Source: Clostridia bacterium
Lineage (GTDB): Bacteria; Bacillota; Clostridia; UMGS1810
Assembly: GCA_016293435.1 (NCBI GenBank)
Contig: JAEDEG010000042.1
Span: 1-21,399, forward strand
Reading direction: 5' to 3'
Length of the DNA: 21,399 nucleotides
Shown piece after piece: positions 16,425 to 21,399 of the stretch. A model generated the notes under the pieces. That model was not told the origin of the DNA, did no database searches, and saw only the letters and a list, made by a program, of their open reading frames with translations. Made by a program: the position numbers and the translations under genes. Numbering within the stretch: position 1 is the first letter of the stretch; each line of letters begins with the position of its first letter.

Positions 16425-16913
16425 ATGGACGAAAATACAAAAGTAATATTTGAAATGGATGACGGAACATCATTTACTGTAGAGCTCTATCCTGAACATG
16501 CTCCCGAAACAGTTGACAACTTTATTGAGCTCGTATCCGAAGGCTTTTATGACGGTCTTACTTTCCACCGCATAATTCCCGGATTTATGACTCAGGGCGG
16601 TGACCCTGAGGGCACAGGTATGGGTGGCAGCGGTACCAATATCACCGGCGAATTTGCTCAAAACGGCATCACCAACAATCTCAAACATGAAAGAGGCGTA
16701 ATTTCTATGGCTCGTTCCATGATGCCAAATTCTGCCAGCAGTCAGTTTTTCATCTGCTTTGAGGATGCTCCTCACTTAGATGGCTCCTATGCAGCCTTCG
16801 GCAAGGTTATAGAGGGCATGGATGCAGTTGACAAAATGGCTCTGGTTCCCACCGACTATAACGATAAGCCTACCGTTCCTGTAGTTATGAAAAGAGTTTA
16901 TATAGTTGAATGA
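16425..16913 (+). CDS. ppiB: Peptidyl-prolyl cis-trans isomerase, cyclophilin type
   Basis: A 162-residue cytoplasmic cyclophilin of usual bacterial length, with no signal peptide. It catalyses cis-trans isomerisation of prolyl peptide bonds during protein folding. Conserved active-site parts are visible: F47-H48-R49 (R49 is the catalytic arginine), F54-M55-T56-Q57, the GGDPEGTGMGGSG loop, and Q107-F108-F109. The position of the cyclosporin-contacting tryptophan of human cyclophilin A is H117, and the following histidine position is Y122 (HLDGSYAAFG). That pattern is common in Firmicutes and suggests weak drug binding. AAAGGA lies 8 nt before the ATG. It follows the tRNA terminator with no strong promoter of its own (a weak TTAACA at 16375 is possible). 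The repeat element begins 3 nt after its stop and may serve as its terminator. Confidence 0.95.
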   Translation: MDENTKVIFEMDDGTSFTVELYPEHAPETVDNFIELVSEGFYDGLTFHRIIPGFMTQGGDPEGTGMGGSGTNITGEFAQNGITNNLKHERGVISMARSMMPNSASSQFFICFEDAPHLDGSYAAFGKVIEGMDAVDKMALVPTDYNDKPTVPVVMKRVYIVE

Positions 16914-16916
16914 TTT

Positions 16917-17032
16917 TTCAATAAGCGGCAAAGCCGCGTCATTCAACGTTTTCAGTGGGAGATTGAACTCCCACTGAAAAAATTAAGATGTCCCCCGCCT
17001 ATAGAGGCGGGGGACATCTTAATTTAGTTATA
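16917..17032 (+). repeat. Three-hairpin repeat element, copy 1
   Basis: About 116 bp built from three consecutive stem-loops. Hairpin 1 is GCGGC-AAA-GCCGC (16925-16937). Hairpin 2 has a 13-bp stem, TTTTCAGTGGGAG (16949-16961) with 16968-16980 and loop ATTGAA. Hairpin 3 has a 19-bp perfect stem, AATTAAGATGTCCCCCGCC (16981-16999) with 17006-17024 and loop TATAGA. Hairpins 2 and 3 abut with no spacer. It ends in TTAGTTATA, shared with copy 2. No protein is encoded, so it is a non-autonomous repeat (REP/MITE-like). Its G-rich stem in an AT-rich setting should stop RNA polymerase or stabilise the 3' end of the cyclophilin mRNA. Confidence 0.9.
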
Positions 17033-17084
17033 ACCTCCATGGCTTTTTGCGGCTAAAATATAGGTCTATATAATTCAGGAATAC

Positions 17085-17198
17085 ATGATAAAAATAATTA
17101 CGGACAAGATATATTATATAGAAAATGCTGACATTTATATTGACGAAAACAAAACTCTTGCTTCTCATATTATGTACCGAATCAACAACTTTTTTTAA
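17085..17198 (+). CDS. Possible small ORF or gene remnant after repeat copy 1
   Basis: ATG to TAA gives 37 residues (begins MIKIITDKIYYIENADIYID, then ENKTLASHIMYRINNFF). The composition looks protein-like, but I recognise no family. An AGGA sits only 4 nt before the ATG, which is closer than normal. Its end overlaps the inverted repeat before galT. It could be the start of a gene cut off by rearrangement, a short leader peptide, or chance. Confidence 0.25.
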   Translation: MIKIITDKIYYIENADIYIDENKTLASHIMYRINNFF

Positions 17199-17220
17199 AG
17201 ATTTAATAAAGTTGTTGATT
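17180..17220 (+). promoter_or_regulatory. 13-bp inverted repeat overlapping the galT -35 box
   Basis: AATCAACAACTTT (17180-17192) is perfectly repeated in inverted form at 17208-17220, with a 15-bp spacer. The right arm covers the -35 hexamer at 17215-17220, which is where a repressor or activator site would sit. No T tract follows the right arm, so a terminator is less likely. Confidence 0.45.
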
Positions 17221-17243
17221 TGTAATTAATAATGTGTTATACT
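17215..17243 (+). promoter_or_regulatory. Promoter of galT
   Basis: TTGATT (17215-17220) and TATACT (17238-17243) are 17 bp apart, with an extended TGT (17235-17237) before the -10 box. Transcription should begin near 17250, giving a leader of about 25 nt. Confidence 0.6.
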
Positions 17244-17274
17244 TTTGTTAATGATAGTCAGGAGGGATTAGCAT

Positions 17275-18762
17275 ATGAATATTAATGCGTCCATAAAAAA
17301 ATTAATTAATTACGGTATATGTACCGGGCTTATAGATGAGTCTGACTCCGTATATACAACCAATAGTATAATCGAAGCTCTCGGTCTCGATAGCTATGAA
17401 GAAGTCAGCATAGATGGAGAATCCGCCCTTTGCGATATTCTCCGCGAAATTACCGACTATGCAGTGTCTAAAGGGCTGTGTGAAGATTCAATAACCTATC
17501 GCGATCTTTTTGATACCCGAATCATGGGTCTTCTTGTTCCCAGACCAAGCGAGGTCATACACCAATTCAATGATTTGTACAAAGCATCACCCGCAGATGC
17601 AACCAAATGGTTTTATAAGCTGAGCGGTGATTCAAACTATATCCGTCGTGACCGCATTGCCAAAGACAAAAAATGGATTTATAAGTCCGAATACGGATAC
17701 ATTGATATTACGATCAACCTTTCCAAGCCCGAAAAAGACCCTAAGGCAATTGCAGCTGCCAAAAACGCTCCCCAAAGCGGATATCCAAAATGTGCTCTTT
17801 GCCGCGAAAATGAGGGGTATTCGGGCCGGATAAATGCTCCTGCAAGGCAGAATCACCGTATAATTCCTGTTACAATCAATCAGACTCAGTGGTATATGCA
17901 GTATTCCCCATATGTGTATTACAATGAACACTGCATTGTATTTAATTCCGAGCATACACCAATGAAGATAGACCGCACAACATTTCGCAAGCTTCTTGAC
18001 TTTGTCGAACTTTTTCCTCACTATTTTGTGGGTTCAAACGCCGATTTACCCATTGTCGGCGGTTCAATTTTGAGTCATGACCATTTTCAGGGAGGCCGCT
18101 ACGATTTTGCTATGGCAAAATCTCCGATAGAAACTAATATCACCTTTGATGAGTTTCAAGATGTCGAAGCGGGCATTGTCAAATGGCCCATGTCGACAAT
18201 ACGTCTTAGGTGCAGCGATTCTCAAAGGCTTGTTGACCTTGCCGACAAAATCCTCGGCTCTTGGAGAGTTTATACCGATGCCGACGCTTTTGTATTTGCC
18301 GAAACCGACGGTGAAAAGCACAATACAATTACGCCGATTGCTCGCATGGCATATGGTAAATATGAGCTCGACCTTGTTCTTCGCAACAATATTACCACTT
18401 CCGAGCATCCTCTTGGTGTGTATCATCCTCATTCAGAGCTTCATCATATCAAAAAAGAAAATATAGGACTGATTGAGGTTATGGGGCTTGCTGTGCTTCC
18501 GGCAAGACTTAGCTCCGAGCTTGCAGAGCTTGCCGATGCAATTGTAAATAAAAAAGATATATATTCCATACAATCTCTTGCAAAGCATGCCGACTGGGTA
18601 GCAGGCTTTGCTCACTTGTATGATATTACACCCGAAAACATTAATTCTATATTGGAAGCAGAGGTAGGCAAGGTATTTGCCAAAGTTCTTGAACATGCCG
18701 GCGTATTCAAAAGAAATGAGGAAGGCCAAAAAGCATTCCTCAGATTTATAAATCAAATTTAA
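17275..18762 (+). CDS. galT: UDP-glucose-hexose-1-phosphate uridylyltransferase, class II
   Basis: A 495-residue cytoplasmic enzyme of the Leloir pathway. It exchanges galactose-1-phosphate and UDP-glucose for UDP-galactose and glucose-1-phosphate. Its length and sequence fit the class II (Firmicutes) GalT family rather than the ~350-residue class I. Visible signatures are C173-x2-C176 followed by GYSGRINAPARQNHRIIPV, GGSILSHDHFQGG with H268-D269-H270 (H270 is the likely nucleophile by analogy with the HxH of class I), HNTITPIARMAYGKYELDL, and YHPHSELHHIKKENIGLIEV (383-402). AGGAGGG lies 8 nt before the start. It is a single-gene unit with its own promoter and terminator. No galK, galE or mutarotase gene is nearby, which is unusual because galT commonly sits beside galK. 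It lies between two inverted copies of the three-hairpin repeat. Confidence 0.95.
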   Translation: MNINASIKKLINYGICTGLIDESDSVYTTNSIIEALGLDSYEEVSIDGESALCDILREITDYAVSKGLCEDSITYRDLFDTRIMGLLVPRPSEVIHQFNDLYKASPADATKWFYKLSGDSNYIRRDRIAKDKKWIYKSEYGYIDITINLSKPEKDPKAIAAAKNAPQSGYPKCALCRENEGYSGRINAPARQNHRIIPVTINQTQWYMQYSPYVYYNEHCIVFNSEHTPMKIDRTTFRKLLDFVELFPHYFVGSNADLPIVGGSILSHDHFQGGRYDFAMAKSPIETNITFDEFQDVEAGIVKWPMSTIRLRCSDSQRLVDLADKILGSWRVYTDADAFVFAETDGEKHNTITPIARMAYGKYELDLVLRNNITTSEHPLGVYHPHSELHHIKKENIGLIEVMGLAVLPARLSSELAELADAIVNKKDIYSIQSLAKHADWVAGFAHLYDITPENINSILEAEVGKVFAKVLEHAGVFKRNEEGQKAFLRFINQI

Positions 18763-18773
18763 TATTAAATAAG

Positions 18774-18820
18774 TACATCACATTCTTTTGTAAGCTAATT
18801 TGAATGTGATGTATTTTTAT
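18774..18820 (+). terminator. Terminator of galT
   Basis: A 12-bp perfect stem, TACATCACATTC (18774-18785) with 18802-18813, is followed by TTTTTAT. It begins 11 nt after the galT stop. Confidence 0.85.
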
Positions 18821-18856
18821 TGGCTTTCAAAAATTCACTTGGCTAAACTCCAATAT

Positions 18857-18949
18857 ATGCCGGCAATAGATGTTGATGTAGTTTATATGAGGATTGACAA
18901 AAAATTACCCTCCGATATAACTAAATTAAGATGTCCCCCGCCTCTATAG
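18857..18949 (+). pseudogene. Possible coding remnant running into repeat copy 2
   Basis: An ORF that begins MPAIDVDVVYMRIDKKLPSD and then enters the repeat, stopping inside hairpin 3 at 18947-18949. The pre-repeat part has protein-like composition, and its frame stays open for several codons upstream of the ATG. I recognise no family. It may be a gene fragment interrupted by the repeat, or chance. Confidence 0.2.
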
Positions 18950-19034
18950 GCGGCGGGGGACATCTTAATTTTTTCAGTGGGAGTTCAATCTCCCACTGAA
19001 AACGTTGAATGACGCGGCTTTGCCGCTTATTGAA
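18916..19034 (-). repeat. Three-hairpin repeat element, copy 2 (inverted)
   Basis: The reverse complement of copy 1 over its whole length, from TATAACTAAATT at 18916 to GCCGCTTATTGAA at 19034. It differs by a GGC insertion in hairpin 3 (loop TCTATAGGC instead of a 6-base loop). Hairpins 1 and 2 are intact. Flanking bases diverge right after the shared ends, which defines the element borders. It lies between the convergent galT and glutaminase-family genes. Confidence 0.9.
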
Positions 19035-19086
19035 TCAATGAAGTTGGTAACACAACAGACATTAAAAATATCGGAGGTACTCTCAA

Positions 19087-19161
19087 ATGAATTTTAAACA
19101 AAAAGAAAAGATTAGTCAAATAAAGTTTTCAACGGTAATTTTTGATGTGTTAAAACTTTAA
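19087..19161 (+). pseudogene. Truncated gene start resembling a HAD-family phosphatase
   Basis: 24 codons with a good GGAGG ribosome binding site ~10 nt before ATG 19087. The peptide ends QIKFSTVIFDVLKL. The TVIFDV stretch is how many haloacid-dehalogenase phosphatases begin motif I, but the expected second aspartate and Gly are missing and the frame stops at 19159-19161, inside the 3' end of the minus-strand glutaminase-family gene. A working ribosome binding site attached to a cut-off first strand suggests a real gene was truncated here. The HAD identity rests on a short motif and is tentative. Confidence 0.35.
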
Positions 19162-21138
19162 TAGCTTTATAAACAAACCGCCCTGAACTGTGCGATTTTG
19201 AAATCCGCGCATAATTGCACTGCTTGAATAATACCAATCCGTAAATGGCACATGGTCATTTGTATCTTGGAGCATATTAAGCATAGACGATATAATTTTA
19301 TCTGTGTATTCTTTATCGTCAGAAAGGACTGTTGACCACATTTGCCAGTCGCTTTTTGTATAATCACTGCGGTTATCCAGCGGAATACCGTACTTGTTGA
19401 TTTTAGTTTTATAATATTCTATTTCATCCACAAAAATATCGGGATCAAAAATATTTAAATCAAAAAGCTTATCCCAAACAAGATTATACTTAATACTCCA
19501 ACTGTCGCTTTTATCAAATGAAAGTTTATAATGATTGCCGTCATATGCTTTTGCTTTCCACTGCGATGCGAGGTTTTTTGCAAGAGAAATATATCTTTCG
19601 CCATCTGGCGTGTTGTCCATCATATTGAGGATCATTCCCCATGCGGCAATACCCAAAATTGCCTTAATTGAAAGATTGCAGTTATGTGCGAGGTGACCTG
19701 CAAAATCGTCGGTGCATAGCTGATTTTCTGGGTCAAATCCAAATTTTGCAAGATAATCTGCCCATTTTTGTAAAATATCAAAATGTTTCATTGCATAATC
19801 TGTACTTTTCGTCTTTTTACATATTGCCGCAACGCACAAAATCATATTTCCGCATTCCTCAATCGGCATTTGAGAACTATACATAAGTTCGCCTGCAGAA
19901 ATTCCGTAGACTTGACCGTTAAGCAACGGATATTGTCCGACATCGTGCGGTGCAAAGTCAAATCTCCATTTTTCACTTGAGGCAAAATCGAATATTGGTT
20001 CAAGCATATATTCAACAAGTTTCGGCTCGTATATGAGAAAAAGCGGTATTGACGGATAGGTTACGTCAACTGTGGCGGCGCATCCGTTAGAAAAACATTC
20101 TTTTGACACAAAAAGTCCCTTTTGGCCGTCATAAGCCAGCTTGTGTGCGGCAACCGTTTGACGATATGCTATGGATATAATTTTTGCATATTCGTCCGAA
20201 ATTTTTTGTGCGTCATTTATGAGTTCCTCGTCAAATCGGGTTGCCATTTCAGCGATATTTTCGTAATTTTTCAGTGCATCGCTCAACGCATCAAAAAAAG
20301 TTTCGCCGTCTTTTTTGTAATATGCGTCAATCTTTTTGCCGAAATATTCGAGAGAATGAACATCGTCATATCCAATGCACAAAAAGTCGTTTGTTTTGTT
20401 TTTACCGACTTCAAATTCGTTGAGATAATATAAAACGGGGTATACGGTTTTTTCGCTTATGCCTGCTTTTACTCTTTTGCCAAACAAAGACGATTTTTCT
20501 ATGTTTTCACCTCGGTAGACCTGAGTTTTTAAAAAATCATCAGCCGTGCCGATTGTGCCGCTTAAAGACGCAAGATGTAAGTGCCCCCAGCTTATTCGCT
20601 GGTCGTCACCGCTTTTTTCGAGCATTGTATTACTGCAATTTGTTATGTAAGCAGAAATATCACTTTGTCCAAAGTAAATCGTTTCGTTAGGCTCATTTAC
20701 CGCCAAAAGCGCTGAAACATCAAAATAAAACGAGCATTTATGATCTAATCCGTCAAGTGATTTAACCGAGTAAGAAACATATGAAACAGGTCGGCTCAAA
20801 AGCTTTAAATTATCCAATAAAAGCGGTGTGAAGAAACATACCTCAAGTTCTATTTTTTCGTCCGCAAAGCTGTATATGGTTTTGAGCGGAGTGACGCATA
20901 CACTTTTTTGGGCAATTTTTGCAGGACCGTAAGAATTTCGATTTGGATTGTGACACATTCTGCCCATAAACACTTTGGGAACACCGTCGATTGTGATTAT
21001 TCCCGTCATTGAATGTTGACTGCCTGTCCAGTGACGCGTAAAATCACCGTTTAATGTATCACACATTGACCATACACTGAAATACGGATCACAAGTAATA
21101 AGCGGATATGCCGGAAATCTTTGTGTTGTATTATTCAT
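19150..21138 (-). CDS. Glutaminase A (GtaA)-family protein, DUF5127/DUF4965/DUF1793 type
   Basis: A 662-residue protein with the layout of the GtaA family. An N-terminal beta region (DUF5127-like) begins with YPLITCDPYFSVWSM and RHWTGSQHSMTGIITIDG. A central DUF4965-like part follows, and then an (alpha/alpha)-barrel (DUF1793-like) with PIEECGNMILCVAAI (~425-440; E427 and E428 are conserved acidic candidates) and TDDFAGHLAHNCNLSIKAI. Fungal members are described as glutaminases, but the barrel fold is that of glycoside hydrolases and most bacterial members are untested, so the reaction is uncertain. There is no signal peptide, so it should act in the cytoplasm, unlike the secreted glutaminase A. 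Start: AAGGAG lies 7 nt before ATG 21136-21138. It is a single-gene unit with its own promoter, convergent with galT, and bordered by repeat copies 2 and 3. Confidence 0.85.
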   Translation of the reverse strand: MNNTTQRFPAYPLITCDPYFSVWSMCDTLNGDFTRHWTGSQHSMTGIITIDGVPKVFMGRMCHNPNRNSYGPAKIAQKSVCVTPLKTIYSFADEKIELEVCFFTPLLLDNLKLLSRPVSYVSYSVKSLDGLDHKCSFYFDVSALLAVNEPNETIYFGQSDISAYITNCSNTMLEKSGDDQRISWGHLHLASLSGTIGTADDFLKTQVYRGENIEKSSLFGKRVKAGISEKTVYPVLYYLNEFEVGKNKTNDFLCIGYDDVHSLEYFGKKIDAYYKKDGETFFDALSDALKNYENIAEMATRFDEELINDAQKISDEYAKIISIAYRQTVAAHKLAYDGQKGLFVSKECFSNGCAATVDVTYPSIPLFLIYEPKLVEYMLEPIFDFASSEKWRFDFAPHDVGQYPLLNGQVYGISAGELMYSSQMPIEECGNMILCVAAICKKTKSTDYAMKHFDILQKWADYLAKFGFDPENQLCTDDFAGHLAHNCNLSIKAILGIAAWGMILNMMDNTPDGERYISLAKNLASQWKAKAYDGNHYKLSFDKSDSWSIKYNLVWDKLFDLNIFDPDIFVDEIEYYKTKINKYGIPLDNRSDYTKSDWQMWSTVLSDDKEYTDKIISSMLNMLQDTNDHVPFTDWYYSSSAIMRGFQNRTVQGGLFIKLLKF

Positions 21139-21172
21139 AAAAAAACTCCTTGAAAATATTTTTGATATTTAT

Positions 21173-21201
21173 AGTATATCATTGTATAATTGATTTAACA
21201 A
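21173..21201 (-). promoter_or_regulatory. Promoter of the glutaminase-family gene
   Basis: On the minus strand, TTGTTA (21196-21201) and TATACT (21173-21178) are 17 bp apart, with an extended TGA just before the -10 box. The same TGn-TATACT core is used by the galT promoter. Transcription should begin near 21166. Confidence 0.6.
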
Positions 21202-21237
21202 TGAATAAATTAAGCAAAAATGTGAGGAATATTGATA

Positions 21238-21267
21238 TGAAAGAGGATATTGCTTCATTTGCTTAAA
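21238..21267 (+). other. Nine-codon ORF sharing 17 bases with the recombinase remnant
   Basis: The ORF MKEDIASFA follows a GAGGA ribosome-binding-like site. Its bases GAAAGAGGATATTGCTT are identical to the end of the recombinase remnant on the minus strand at 15765-15781, where the same KEDIA closes the protein. It is most likely debris of a related mobile-element gene rather than a real peptide gene. Confidence 0.3.
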
Positions 21268-21279
21268 ATATACGACTAA

Positions 21280-21310
21280 GGGCTGAAAGCCTAATTCCGG
21301 CTTTCAGCCC
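21280..21310. terminator. Perfect 12-bp hairpin before repeat copy 3
   Basis: GGGCTGAAAGCC (21280-21291) pairs with 21299-21310 around a 7-nt loop. No T tract follows on either strand, so termination is uncertain. It could instead be a transcript-end stabiliser or a remnant of another element. Confidence 0.4.
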
Positions 21311-21326
21311 ACAAAATATACATAAA

Positions 21327-21399
21327 TTCAATAAGCGGCAAAGACGCGTCATTCAACGTTTTCAGTGGGAGATTGAACTCCCACTGAAAAAATTAAGAT
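21327..21399 (+). repeat. Three-hairpin repeat element, copy 3 (cut by window end)
   Basis: The same orientation as copy 1 and nearly identical over the 73 bases present. One change (GCCGC to GACGC) breaks a base pair of hairpin 1. Hairpin 2 is intact. The window ends within the left arm of hairpin 3. Confidence 0.9.

Noticed and set aside
16425..16775. Minus-strand 101-codon ORF over the cyclophilin gene
   Set aside because: Shadow of a clear cyclophilin; high similarity of codon structure on the plus strand leaves no room for a second gene.
17632..18021. Minus-strand ORF of 129 codons inside galT
   Set aside because: Lies wholly antisense to a well-recognised galT and has no ribosome binding site or family pattern. 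The other antisense ORFs over the large genes were rejected for the same reason.
16917..21399. The hairpin repeats as a CRISPR array
   Set aside because: Copies are about 2 kb apart, in mixed orientation, internally composed of three different stems and not separated by uniform spacers. No cas genes are present.

Overview
The window looks like a chromosomal piece of a low-GC, AT-rich Gram-positive anaerobe of the Clostridia (Oscillospirales/Lachnospirales-like). The reasons are strong AAGGAGG-type ribosome binding sites, S-layer-homology (SLH) surface proteins, a 'stalk' (copper-amine-oxidase N-terminal-like) domain, a class II (Firmicutes-type) GalT, and DUF4368-type serine recombinase debris. 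The genus cannot be named from the sequence alone.

Layout. Positions 1-487 hold the decayed 3' end of a neutral-ceramidase-like gene. An AraC-family regulator (594-1502, minus) is divergent from a five-gene block of exported proteins on the plus strand. These are an SLH protein (1692-3374), a large SLH/beta-rich protein (3394-6081), a 1474-residue multidomain heparinase II/III-like lyase (6094-10518), and two LamG/Ig-like proteins (10532-12148 and 12281-15472). The first four are spaced 12-19 nt apart and are almost certainly co-transcribed. The fifth follows a 132-nt gap with an unusual leader in which a hairpin separates the Shine-Dalgarno from the start codon. Together they read as a regulated, cell-surface polysaccharide capture and cleavage locus, with the two SLH proteins as the only recognisable wall anchors.

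Positions 15473-16254 are mobile-element debris: a recombinase C-terminal fragment and terminators, but no intact gene. Housekeeping genes follow: tRNA-Thr(GGT) with a consensus promoter and terminator, a cyclophilin (ppiB-like), galT, and a convergent glutaminase-A-family gene. Three copies of a roughly 116-bp repeat made of three consecutive hairpins lie at 16917, 18916 (inverted) and 21327 (cut by the window edge). They enclose galT and the glutaminase-family gene as two separate segments. Short broken or unidentified ORFs sit next to these repeats, including one resembling the first 24 codons of a HAD phosphatase. This suggests the repeats have been recombination or rearrangement junctions.
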